Below, piece by piece: positions 53,723-61,699 of a stretch of DNA of 64,000 nucleotides (its first letter is position 1; each line of letters opens with the position of its first letter). The position numbers were made by a program, and so were the translations under genes. The DNA is taken from NCBI RefSeq assembly GCF_029892065.1, contig NZ_CP120374.1, forward strand, positions 930,001-994,000, given 5' to 3'. Below the pieces are notes generated by a model that saw only the letters and a program-made list of their open reading frames with translations, did no database searches and was not told the origin of the DNA. This DNA comes from Sinorhizobium garamanticum. GTDB lineage: Bacteria; Pseudomonadota; Alphaproteobacteria; Rhizobiales; Rhizobiaceae.

Positions 53723-55057
53723 TCAGGTCAATTCTTCGATGATATTCGTCGCATTCCAGCCTTCCGGCAATCGTGCCGGACGCTTCACCGCCACCTCCCG
53801 CGTGGACAATCCTCGCACGCCCTTGAGATAGACCGCGGGCATGCCGTCCGGATAGTCGACAAGCCCGACGATCCTTCCGTCGGCACCGCGCGTCCAGGCG
53901 TTCGCCCGCCCCGCAGCATCGGCACTCGGGGCCAAGTCCGCAAAGGTCGGCCGCAAATCGTAGTGCAGGCCGGTGCCAAGCGAACCGGGCTCCTGCGCGA
54001 GTGTGATCCGGCGAAGTGCGATATCGTGGATGCCAGCCTCCGAGACGGATACGAGGTTGATCGCACCCTCCATGCGACCGGTGATGTCCTCCACCACCAG
54101 GTTCTCGACGGCACCTGCCCTCCACTCCGGGCGCCGATCGACGACCGTCACGGTCAGCGCCTCGCCCGAGCCCCAGAAGCCGTCGGGCGTTTCGCGGCAA
54201 TCGACCGCGATCCTGGAGAAGCGGATATTTCTCATATGGCCGCCGTCGCGCGAGAAGAGGCCTAGCCCCCGATTGGACCGCACGACCTTGCAATCCTCGA
54301 AGACGATAGTGTTGAAATCGCCGTAGGACTCCGTCCCCAGTTTGAGCGCGCAGCTCAGGCTCGATACGGTAGAGCGCCGGACCATGACATTCTCGCAGGT
54401 CCCGATCGCCTTGCCGTCCGGGCCGGCACTCGTCTTCAGGCAGATGCCGTCGTCGGCGGTCGAGATCTCGCAGTCCTCGATCAGCACGCGCCGGCAGGCA
54501 TCGAGCACCATGCCGTCGGTGTTCGGCAGGCGCCTGTCATTGGCGATCGTGACATTGCGGATGGCGATGTCCTCGCAATCGGCGAGGTGCAGCGTCCACA
54601 TCGGCGAACCGGCGACATGAAAGCCGTCGAAGGCGACGTTGCGGCATCGTTCGAGCACGACCACACGCGGGCGGAACTCCGCCGGGATGAAGGTGCCGAC
54701 CGCCGCATCGTCGCCGGTGATGAAATGCTCGCCCCCTGCCTCGATCCGACCCGGACCGGTAATCCGCACATTGTCGGCGTCGTGCGCGACGATCATGCCC
54801 CGGTTTGATTTTTCGGCGATGACGCCAACGGTCGTGTCGCGATAAGCCTCGTAGTCTGGAATGGGGCGGAGCAGCGCGCCTTCGGCGAGATGGAATTCGA
54901 CGCCGCTCTTCAATCGCAGTCCGCCGGCCACGTGCTCGCCGGCGGCAAGCGACACGCGACCGCCGCCGCGGGCGGCCGCCGCGTCGATCGCCGACTGGAT
55001 TGCGGCGGTCGCGTCGTGGCCGGTCGCTGCGATGCTGAACTGTTGTGGTACGGTCAC
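53723..55057 (-). CDS. Glycoside hydrolase family 28-like protein (polygalacturonase fold), cytoplasmic
   Basis: A 444-aa right-handed beta-helix protein. The N-terminus shows AAIQSAIDAAAARGGGRVSL, then LPNTDGMVLDACRRVLIEDC with the NTD motif and STADDGICLKTS with the DD pair of GH28. The usual GHG His is not found; the region reads SSLSCALKLGTES, a variant I associate with a divergent GH28 branch. It has no signal peptide, so it would act on imported oligosaccharides. The start is a GTG at 55057 that overlaps the GH105 stop (GTGA). Activity on galacturonate-containing oligomers is likely but unproven. Confidence 0.84.
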   Translation of the reverse strand: MTVPQQFSIAATGHDATAAIQSAIDAAAARGGGRVSLAAGEHVAGGLRLKSGVEFHLAEGALLRPIPDYEAYRDTTVGVIAEKSNRGMIVAHDADNVRITGPGRIEAGGEHFITGDDAAVGTFIPAEFRPRVVVLERCRNVAFDGFHVAGSPMWTLHLADCEDIAIRNVTIANDRRLPNTDGMVLDACRRVLIEDCEISTADDGICLKTSAGPDGKAIGTCENVMVRRSTVSSLSCALKLGTESYGDFNTIVFEDCKVVRSNRGLGLFSRDGGHMRNIRFSRIAVDCRETPDGFWGSGEALTVTVVDRRPEWRAGAVENLVVEDITGRMEGAINLVSVSEAGIHDIALRRITLAQEPGSLGTGLHYDLRPTFADLAPSADAAGRANAWTRGADGRIVGLVDYPDGMPAVYLKGVRGLSTREVAVKRPARLPEGWNATNIIEELT

Positions 55058-56154
55058 GACCTGACATCTCCCTTGAGCAAGACGTCGATCAGCAGGAGCA
55101 TGGTCAGCGCCTGGCCGTAGGGCGTCGGCAGGTTGGGGATCCGCCGATAGAAATCGAGATCATGGCCCATCGGCGTACCGTCGGAGACACCCTGGACGAC
55201 ACCTTCCTCGTCGATCCGACTGAGCACCGCCATCAGCGCCCGGTCGGCGTGAACGCGATCCTCCTCGCCCAAGATGCCGGCTTCGATGCCGCGCAGGATT
55301 CCGTAGGCGATCCCGGCGGTGGCGGAAGTCTCCAGAGGCGACGTCGGGTCGTCGACCAGCGTATGGAATATGCCGTCGTCGCGCTGGTGGCGCTTCAGCG
55401 AGCGAACCTGGCTTTTGAGCACGTTCGCCAGGAAACGCTTGTCGTTGGGGGAAAGCGACGGCACCAGTTCAAAAAGCTCGGGGATCGCGACGGTGATCCA
55501 GGCGTTGCCGCGTGCCCAGAAGGCATTGGCGAAGTTGTGGCGGCCATTGAAGGTCCAGCCGTGGTACCAGAGGCCGGTGACCGGGTCGCAGAGATAGCGG
55601 GCATGGATCATGAACTGGTAGACCGCCTCGTCTATCCAGTCCTTTCGACCGCAGATGACGCCGGCGCGGGCGAGGAAGAGACCGGCCATGAACAGCGTGT
55701 CGTCCCAGAGTTCGCCTTCGTTCAGGCGCTCCTTCACCACGTGCTGGAAGCCGCCGTCCTCGGTTTTCGGCAGGTGATGCACGAGCCAGTCGGCCCAGTC
55801 CTCGATGAGCGCGCGGAAATCGGAGCGGTCGACATGCTCCGTCAGGATGGCGAGCGGCAGCATCGGCGCGGTGCTGTTGATCTGGCGCGGCGGCAGGCCG
55901 CGTTCGATCTGCCAGGCATACCAGGCGACGAGTTCGTCGAGCGCCTTGCGGTCATTCGTGGCGAGCGCCCGGCGCAGGAAGCCGTAGAGACCGACACCGA
56001 CCTCCCAGTCCCATTCGTCGAACTGGATGCCGCCGGCATCATTCGCCCCGACCAGGCCTTCCTTGATGCCCTTCAAGCGGCTGAAGGCGGCTGCGACCTT
56101 GTCGATCGTGGTCTTAAGCGAAGATCGCTCGATGGTGATCTGGTTCATCTGCAT
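55054..56154 (-). CDS. Unsaturated glucuronyl/rhamnogalacturonyl hydrolase, GH105 (YteR-like)
   Basis: A 366-aa alpha6/alpha6-barrel enzyme that removes the 4,5-unsaturated uronic acid left by polysaccharide lyases. Features I recognise are NEGELWDDTLFMAGLFLARA with the likely catalytic Asp, FWARGNAWITVAIPELFEL, ETSATAGIAYGILRGIEAG and NLPTPYGQALTMLLL at the C-terminus. There is no signal peptide. The ATG at 56154 (or 56148) lies 7 bases after the stop of the 840-aa gene; an upstream extension overlaps that gene and is rejected. It fits uptake of lyase products by the transporter encoded here. Confidence 0.9.
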   Translation of the reverse strand: MQMNQITIERSSLKTTIDKVAAAFSRLKGIKEGLVGANDAGGIQFDEWDWEVGVGLYGFLRRALATNDRKALDELVAWYAWQIERGLPPRQINSTAPMLPLAILTEHVDRSDFRALIEDWADWLVHHLPKTEDGGFQHVVKERLNEGELWDDTLFMAGLFLARAGVICGRKDWIDEAVYQFMIHARYLCDPVTGLWYHGWTFNGRHNFANAFWARGNAWITVAIPELFELVPSLSPNDKRFLANVLKSQVRSLKRHQRDDGIFHTLVDDPTSPLETSATAGIAYGILRGIEAGILGEEDRVHADRALMAVLSRIDEEGVVQGVSDGTPMGHDLDFYRRIPNLPTPYGQALTMLLLIDVLLKGDVRS

Positions 56155-56161
56155 GTTCCAC

Positions 56162-58684
56162 TCATGAATAGAAGAGAGGATCCGCGCCACTGGCGGGACC
56201 GGCGCTGTCGAAGGTGATTTCCGGTTTCGGCTGCCTGTGGTCGAAGGCGAGCGGCCGGCCACCGATCGAGAAGACGCCGTCATGGGCGAGCCGCACTTCC
56301 GGCCGATCCGGCGGCGCGATCGAGAGCAGGAGCCGACCGGTGTCGAAGGCGACCTTGGCGGCGAGGATCCGCTTGCGGAAGCCGTCGAAAGCGTCGCCGT
56401 CACCGCAGCCGACGGCGGCGATCCAGCCGCAGCGCTGGCCTTCGGAACGGATTTCCCGCCCCGCGGTGGCACCCTGCGTGACCATGGTGAGGCCGTTGGT
56501 GGCGTGAAGTGCTGCAAAGCCGGCGCCCGAACGGACGATCAGCCACCCCTCATCGAGCACGATCTCGTCGAAGCCGTCGCGCCCGAGATAGGCGTGGGTC
56601 CAGCCGTTGCGATGATCTTTGGTATCGAGGATCATCAGCGCGAGATCCCGGTGCTGGGCGACCCGCGGGAGGATGCCGCTGCCGGCCCAATAGGACGGCC
56701 GCTGCGTGCCCCAGGGATCGTCCTCGCCGGGGTGGTTCACCCATAGCCGTGCCATTGGATGTCCGGAGAGGCGCATGTCCATCACATGCTGCTGGTGTCC
56801 CTTCGAACCAGTCTTGTGATCGACGACGGTCGAAAGCTGGGCTGCTTCGTTCTTGAAAAGGATGAGCTTGGCGGCATCGAGCCCCTGCGCATAACGGGCC
56901 TCGACGGCGCGGCCGGGCTCCAGCCTCGCGAGGCGAGCGAGTTGGGCGGGCGGGATGTAGTCCGAACAGCAGAACATCGGCAGCGAGGCCACGCCGCCAT
57001 TCAGCCAGCCCTCGCCGAAGGCGACGGCAGCAAAGGGGGCAAGCTCGGTCAGTGGGCCGGCGCGCAATTCCTTGTCGTATGCCCTGCCCTGCGAGCCCGC
57101 CGGCACGCCGCCGAGCGTATGCAGCGCCATCATTTCGAAGATCAGGTCGAGCTGGCCCCGGGCGCGCTCCGCGAGTTCGGGTTCGGCCCAGTGTTCGAGC
57201 GCGAGCAGGCCGATGAAATCGATCGGGTAATAGGCGGCCGAGTTCCATTCCGCCAGTCCATGCGCCTCGACGGCGTCAAACCAGCGGGCAAGGCGTGCCG
57301 TCGCCAGCGTTGCCTGCTCCCTGCCGGTCCTGCCCGAGGCTTCGAAGACCGCATCCGGCAGCAACTCGCCGGCAAGCAACTGGCTCACGTGGAAGCAGAG
57401 AACGTGGTTCTCGCTCCAGAACCACATGACGTCATTGCCGGGCTCGTCCACCCAATAGCGATAGTTGAGAACCGATGTCCGGATCCTCTCGATGGTCTCC
57501 TGCGGCAGGTCCCGGCCATAGGCACGGGCGAGCCAGAGAAGCGGTACCATGACGAAGTCCGAGCAGTCCTCGCGCCGGTCAATCGAATTGAGGGTCGCCG
57601 CAATGATACGCTCGATCGTCGCGCAATCATCGCTGCCCGAGGCGACCATGGCGAGCACGCGACCGATGCGCTCTGCGCCATGACGCGCGCTGAAGGCGAG
57701 CGCCGCCCGCTTCCGCTCAGCGATCGTCGCAGCCGTCACGCCCGGCGACAGCGTGCTCAGGAATGCCGCGTCGATCACACGGGTGACCGTGCCCGCCCCG
57801 GAGCCGATCATCAACCGCACGCCGTGGTAGCCGTCCGGAATGCCGAGCGTTTCTGGGATGACGAGGCGGGTCTCGGCTGCGCCGAGCGTCGCTTCGGCCC
57901 GCGCCAGCACGGCCCGGTCGTGGCCGTGGCTATAGACTTCGACGGCGACCGGCAGCTCGTTGCCCGGTGCGGCATCGAAGACGATTTCGAGCGCTTCCAT
58001 GATGAAGACGTCGCGGCTCGGCCGGACGTCGCGGGCGAGTGCTGCGAGCCGGGCGACCTCATGGCGGTCGAGCGGCACCGGCAGCACGACGGTCAGCGGC
58101 GCCTCGTCCAGAAGCTCGAGCTCGAAGAACCAGATCGTGTCCCTTTCGGCGAGGTCTTCCGAGTGGAGCAGGATGTGGTTGTCGCCGGCCCTCAAGTCGA
58201 GTGTCACGTCGGACACACTCTCGACGTTGCGCCGGAACGGCTCGAAGCGCACCTGCTCGACGCCGTTCACCCAGATGCGCACGCCGCCGCAGGTCCTGAG
58301 CCTGAGCTTCAGCCTGCGCGGGGCCTCGCTTCGGAACGTACCCTTGAGCCACCGCCGGACATGGGTTGGCACATGCCAGAAGCTGGTGAACTCGACGCGA
58401 CGGTTGGAGCCCGGAAGGTTCAGATGCGCCGCCGGCCAAGCGCTTTCGGGTGCGATCGCGCGGCCGACCATCTCGGCCCAGAAGGCCTTGCGGCAAGGCA
58501 GGTCGCCGACATCGACGAAGCCGTTGATGAAGCGGTAATTGACGCGGTCCTCCGCCGGTGCGGCGACGCCGGGAAAGTCGGAACTGATTAGCCCGGACAC
58601 GATCCACGCGGTGATCGTCTCGCCCTTCGAAACTTCGTGGGTTGGATCGGAAGAGGCCGCAGCCATCGCAGAGTTGCGCTTCAT
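56162..58684 (-). CDS. Unclassified 840-aa protein of the oligosaccharide locus (putative lyase/hydrolase)
   Basis: First gene of the leftward operon. I do not recognise a named family. Residues about 45 to 220 look like a beta-sandwich carbohydrate-binding module (CGGVRIWVNGVEQVRF, LDLRAGDNHILLHSEDL). Residues about 330 to 620 are helical and contain MWFWSENHVLCFHVSQLLAG and WNSAAYYPIDFIGLLALEHW, a pattern like alpha/alpha-toroid lyases and related hydrolases. The C-terminus is beta-rich (VVDHKTGSKGHQQHVMD, YWAGSGILPRVAQH), as in heparinase or alginate-lyase-type enzymes. It has no signal peptide. GGGAGG precedes the ATG and the 16-bp operator lies 21 bases upstream. Its catalytic role is inferred from context and fold impression only. 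Confidence 0.75.
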   Translation of the reverse strand: MKRNSAMAAASSDPTHEVSKGETITAWIVSGLISSDFPGVAAPAEDRVNYRFINGFVDVGDLPCRKAFWAEMVGRAIAPESAWPAAHLNLPGSNRRVEFTSFWHVPTHVRRWLKGTFRSEAPRRLKLRLRTCGGVRIWVNGVEQVRFEPFRRNVESVSDVTLDLRAGDNHILLHSEDLAERDTIWFFELELLDEAPLTVVLPVPLDRHEVARLAALARDVRPSRDVFIMEALEIVFDAAPGNELPVAVEVYSHGHDRAVLARAEATLGAAETRLVIPETLGIPDGYHGVRLMIGSGAGTVTRVIDAAFLSTLSPGVTAATIAERKRAALAFSARHGAERIGRVLAMVASGSDDCATIERIIAATLNSIDRREDCSDFVMVPLLWLARAYGRDLPQETIERIRTSVLNYRYWVDEPGNDVMWFWSENHVLCFHVSQLLAGELLPDAVFEASGRTGREQATLATARLARWFDAVEAHGLAEWNSAAYYPIDFIGLLALEHWAEPELAERARGQLDLIFEMMALHTLGGVPAGSQGRAYDKELRAGPLTELAPFAAVAFGEGWLNGGVASLPMFCCSDYIPPAQLARLARLEPGRAVEARYAQGLDAAKLILFKNEAAQLSTVVDHKTGSKGHQQHVMDMRLSGHPMARLWVNHPGEDDPWGTQRPSYWAGSGILPRVAQHRDLALMILDTKDHRNGWTHAYLGRDGFDEIVLDEGWLIVRSGAGFAALHATNGLTMVTQGATAGREIRSEGQRCGWIAAVGCGDGDAFDGFRKRILAAKVAFDTGRLLLSIAPPDRPEVRLAHDGVFSIGGRPLAFDHRQPKPEITFDSAGPASGADPLFYS

Positions 58685-58705
58685 AGATCGCCTCCCGTCG
58701 ATCGC

Positions 58706-58721
58706 ATGAAAATATTTTCAT
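58706..58721. promoter_or_regulatory. Perfect 16-bp palindrome, putative LacI operator (left copy)
   Basis: ATGAAAATATTTTCAT is its own reverse complement. It lies 21 bases upstream of the ATG of the leftward 840-aa gene and just outside its GGGAGG ribosome-binding site. The identical sequence recurs at 58850. Confidence 0.82.
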
Positions 58722-58781
58722 ATCCGTTGCGAAGTCATACCAAATGGCACGCCCCCTCTGAATTCCAGCACAACAAACAGC

Positions 58782-58800
58782 TTGACGTTTTAGCTGTCAA
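58782..58800. promoter_or_regulatory. Inverted TTGAC repeat, possible overlapping divergent -35 boxes
   Basis: TTGACG reads rightward at 58782 and TTGACA reads leftward from 58800; the arms TTGAC and GTCAA flank 9 bases. They may be face-to-face -35 elements of the two divergent promoters or a second regulator site. Matching -10 boxes are weak on both sides. Confidence 0.45.
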
Positions 58801-58849
58801 GCCGCAAAAAATAGAGATCGAATTTGGGAGAGGAGCTCCGGTTCGAGTT

Positions 58850-58865
58850 ATGAAAATATTTTCAT
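58850..58865. promoter_or_regulatory. Perfect 16-bp palindrome, putative LacI operator (right copy)
   Basis: ATGAAAATATTTTCAT, identical to 58706-58721. It ends 13 bases before the ATG of the solute-binding protein, directly next to its GGAGGA ribosome-binding site. Bound repressor would block transcript elongation or initiation. The two centres are 144 bases apart, which could allow looping. Confidence 0.82.
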
Positions 58866-58878
58866 TCGGAGGATACAC

Positions 58879-60156
58879 ATGTCGAAGCTTTTTTCGGGCG
58901 TGAGCGCGCTTGTATTCGTCGGCCTGGTCGGAGCGGCTTCGGCCCAGGCCGAAACCAAGACGATCACATTCCTGTTCACGGATGACGACCAGGGCTATGT
59001 CCAGCGCATGGCTGAGCTCAGCAAGGAGTTCGAGGCCGCTCATCCGGATGTGAAGGTCAATTTCGTCTCGTCAGGCTATGATGCCGTCGCCAAGCAGCTG
59101 CCGGTGCAACTGGCCGTCGGCGAGGGGCCGGACCTCGCCAAGATCACCGACTGGCAGCTCGCGCCCTACTACCTCGACATGCGCCCCCACATGAAGGATC
59201 CGGATGCCTTCGCCAAGCTGCACGGCGCAAGCCTCGAGCAACTGCGCCTGCCGGGCATCAATGATCCGAATTCCATCAGCGGCTACGTGGCATCCCAGAC
59301 GTTCAATCTGCCCTTCGTCAACAAGACGCTGTTCGAGCAGGCGGGTGAGCCGCTTCCCGGCCCGACCGCGACGTTGAAGGAGATCGTCGAGGCCTCGGCC
59401 CGGGTGGCGAAGGCGACGGGCGTGCAAATCCCGTTCACCATGGACCGCTCCGGCCACCGCTTCTCGGGCGCGGCCTTCTCCTATGGCGCGACCTATGTGA
59501 AGGACGGCAAGTTCAGCTTCCCGGACGAGGCGGCAAAGAAATACATCGCCGATCTCCATGCCTGGACCGAGGACGGCAGCTTCCCCAAGGAGATGTGGGG
59601 TGCGGCCGGCGGATCGCAGTACAAGAACATGGGCGACGAGTTCGTCAACGGCAATGTCGTGACGTATATTGCCGGCAACTGGATGGTCAATCCGTTCCAG
59701 ACCAAGATCGGCGACGCCTTCGACTGGACGGCGATCAATGCGCCTTGCGGTGATGCCGGCTGCTTCGCCATGCCGGGCGCAACCGCGATCGTCGGCTTCA
59801 AGCGCACGAAGCATCCCGAGGCGGTTGCCGAGTTCATCGAGTTCCTCGGCTCCGAAAAGATCCAGCGTGAGATTGCGGAGAACTTTGTCATCCTGACCGG
59901 CGCCGAGATCAAGGACCTGCAGTACAAGCTTTCAAGCGATGACGCCAAGGAGTCCATGGCGGTCTTCCTGGCCAACAGGAAGAATGCGCCGCAGGCGGCG
60001 CTCGACTTCGAGCGGCAGAAGGGTGGCTCGGCGCTGTACCAGCAAATCGTGCAGCGCATGAGCCAGTTGATCGTCGGTGAACTGTCGCTGGAGGAAACCT
60101 ACAAGGTCCTGGAGGACGACGTCCGCAAGATCAACGAAGCCCGGGCGTCGCAGTAA
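58879..60156 (+). CDS. ABC transporter sugar-binding protein (extracellular solute-binding, CUT1)
   Basis: A 425-aa periplasmic receptor. Residues 1 to 25 are a signal peptide (FSGVSALVFVGLVGAASAQA, cleavage after AQA). The family-1 solute-binding fold shows KEFEAAHPDVKVNFVSSGYD, VGEGPDLAKITDWQLAPYY, NGNVVTYIAGNWMVNPF and TAIVGFKRTKHPEAVAEFIE. It is divergent from the leftward operon that holds its permeases and ATPase, and it shares the same palindromic operator, so the two are probably co-induced. The ligand is likely an unsaturated galacturonide or rhamnogalacturonide given the GH105 and GH28 neighbours. Confidence 0.93.
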   Translation: MSKLFSGVSALVFVGLVGAASAQAETKTITFLFTDDDQGYVQRMAELSKEFEAAHPDVKVNFVSSGYDAVAKQLPVQLAVGEGPDLAKITDWQLAPYYLDMRPHMKDPDAFAKLHGASLEQLRLPGINDPNSISGYVASQTFNLPFVNKTLFEQAGEPLPGPTATLKEIVEASARVAKATGVQIPFTMDRSGHRFSGAAFSYGATYVKDGKFSFPDEAAKKYIADLHAWTEDGSFPKEMWGAAGGSQYKNMGDEFVNGNVVTYIAGNWMVNPFQTKIGDAFDWTAINAPCGDAGCFAMPGATAIVGFKRTKHPEAVAEFIEFLGSEKIQREIAENFVILTGAEIKDLQYKLSSDDAKESMAVFLANRKNAPQAALDFERQKGGSALYQQIVQRMSQLIVGELSLEETYKVLEDDVRKINEARASQ

Positions 60157-60190
60157 AGCGGCCCACTCTTACAAAGCCCCTCCCAGGCTT

Positions 60191-60223
60191 GGACGACGTG
60201 CCCGATCGGCGGGCACGTCGTCC
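60191..60223 (+). terminator. Long perfect hairpin after the solute-binding protein gene
   Basis: GGACGACGTGCCCG at 60191-60204 pairs exactly (14 bp) with CGGGCACGTCGTCC at 60210-60223 around ATCGG. It begins 35 bases after the stop. No T-run follows, so it may act as an mRNA 3' stabiliser as well as a terminator. Confidence 0.65.
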
Positions 60224-60423
60224 CGCGCTCAGAGCAGGAACGGCGCGAATGGGCTGATCAACATTGGCGGTCTCAACACCGGTCATTGCAGCGGTCGCTG
60301 AACTCCCTATTCTGCGTCGTTGCGAAAGTCCGACGCAAAACCAGTTCAAGACTCGGGAATTTTGCGACTCCTAGATGACGCATGGGCTGCGACTACGAGA
60401 CCTTGACGTGATAATGGTCGTGT

Positions 60424-61512
60424 ATGCCTTGGATACCGTTGCCATTCGTCGTTTCCCTCGTTCTCTGCCTTATCCTCGTGCGGATGATCCGACAGGAAGG
60501 ATGGAAGCTCGGGCTGTTTCCGCTGCTCGTCGCGACCTTCGCCATTCAAGCGGTTCTGTCGGGACTGAACTGGAATATCGGTTGGTATCCGGCACGCTTT
60601 ATCCAGCCGATCCTGGCGGCGCTCCTGCCTGCGCTCTCCTTTGCGGCCTTCGATCAACTTCGTCGCAATAACGTCGCGAAATTCTCAGGCCTATGGCTGC
60701 ACCTGATACCGGCGAGCGTCGTAGCAGGTCTTGTGGCCTTTTGGCGCGCGCCAATCGATCTCGTTCTTTTTGCGACGTGCCTCGGATACGGCCTTGCCCT
60801 GTTACGAGTGGCGCGGCAGGGGCCAGGTGCACTTGCCGCGGCACGTATCAGCGATGAGTGGACCGCGCATAAAGCGCTGGTCGCAATGGCGGCTTTGTTG
60901 GTTCTGACGGCGTTTATCGACGCAACAATATCGCTGGATTTCTTCCTGGGTGAGGGTCAGCGGGCCCAAACGCTGCTGACCGTTGCCAGTGTCCTATGGC
61001 TCGCAGTCGCCGGGTACGCCGCTACGGTCGCAGACGATGCTCGCCCCCACATGGGCTCCAACGCTACGGAAGAGATCTTCGCCGTTGCCACCTCCGGACC
61101 TCGATCCCTTCCTTCCGCTTCAAGCACCGAAGAGGATGCGGCGATAATAGACCGGATTGATACCCTGATGAGGGAGCAGCATCTCTATCGCGATGCGGAC
61201 CTGACCCTTGAACGCCTTGCCCGGCGTGCAGGTATACCGGCAAGACAGATTTCTGGTGCTCTGAACCGCGTTCACGGCCGCAACGTCTCCCAGGTCGTGA
61301 ACGAGTACCGGGTCGGCGATGCGAAGCGACGGCTGATTGCAACACCTGATCCGGTGACAGTTATTATGCTGGAATCGGGCTTTGGCACGAAGTCGAATTT
61401 CAACCGCGAGTTCCTGCGCATAACGGGCATGACCCCGAGCGCCTATCGCCGCGCCGATGGCGAAACACCTGCTGCATCCAAGGCGCAGACTGAAGTCCCT
61501 GCCTCCTCCTAG
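60424..61512 (+). CDS. AraC-family regulator with N-terminal membrane domain
   Basis: A 362-aa protein. Residues 1 to about 215 hold six or seven hydrophobic segments (PFVVSLVLCLILVRMI, LLVATFAIQAVLSGL, ALVAMAALLVLTAFI, ASVLWLAVAGYAATV). Residues about 255 to 345 form the AraC helix-turn-helix pair: LTLERLARRAGIPARQISGA, VNEYRVGDAKRRLI, and IMLESGFGTKSNFNREFLRI ending at GMTPSAYRR. The membrane part probably senses an envelope or small-molecule signal. The following gene, a secreted alpha/beta hydrolase on the same strand, is a plausible target. Confidence 0.88.
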   Translation: MPWIPLPFVVSLVLCLILVRMIRQEGWKLGLFPLLVATFAIQAVLSGLNWNIGWYPARFIQPILAALLPALSFAAFDQLRRNNVAKFSGLWLHLIPASVVAGLVAFWRAPIDLVLFATCLGYGLALLRVARQGPGALAAARISDEWTAHKALVAMAALLVLTAFIDATISLDFFLGEGQRAQTLLTVASVLWLAVAGYAATVADDARPHMGSNATEEIFAVATSGPRSLPSASSTEEDAAIIDRIDTLMREQHLYRDADLTLERLARRAGIPARQISGALNRVHGRNVSQVVNEYRVGDAKRRLIATPDPVTVIMLESGFGTKSNFNREFLRITGMTPSAYRRADGETPAASKAQTEVPASS

Positions 61513-61544
61513 TCCCCACCTCGGGCAAAGGTCATTGCGAGAAA

Positions 61545-61590
61545 CGACCTAGATCGCGACCTCGGACGCCCGAGATCGCGATCTAGGTCG
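61545..61590. terminator. 46-base near-perfect hairpin between AraC-type and hydrolase genes
   Basis: CGACCTAGATCGCGA pairs with TCGCGATCTAGGTCG (15 bp). After one C-A mismatch, CTCGG pairs with CCGAG, with loop ACGC. It lies 32 bases after the AraC stop. There is no T-run. It could be a terminator, a 3' stabiliser or a protein-binding palindrome. Confidence 0.55.
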
Positions 61591-61699
61591 AGTCAGCCTG
61601 GATTCCGGTCGATCTTGAGCCTGAAGGTCACGTCTATCCGAGCGGCATCAGTCCGTATGCAGCACGCGTGATCAGGATGAAGAGCACAAGAGGAAACCA

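Noticed and set aside
56759..58591. Long open frame on the plus strand opposite the 840-aa gene
   Set aside because: It has no family motif, is rich in Arg, His and Asp as expected from the complement of a high-GC gene, and lies opposite a better-supported gene.
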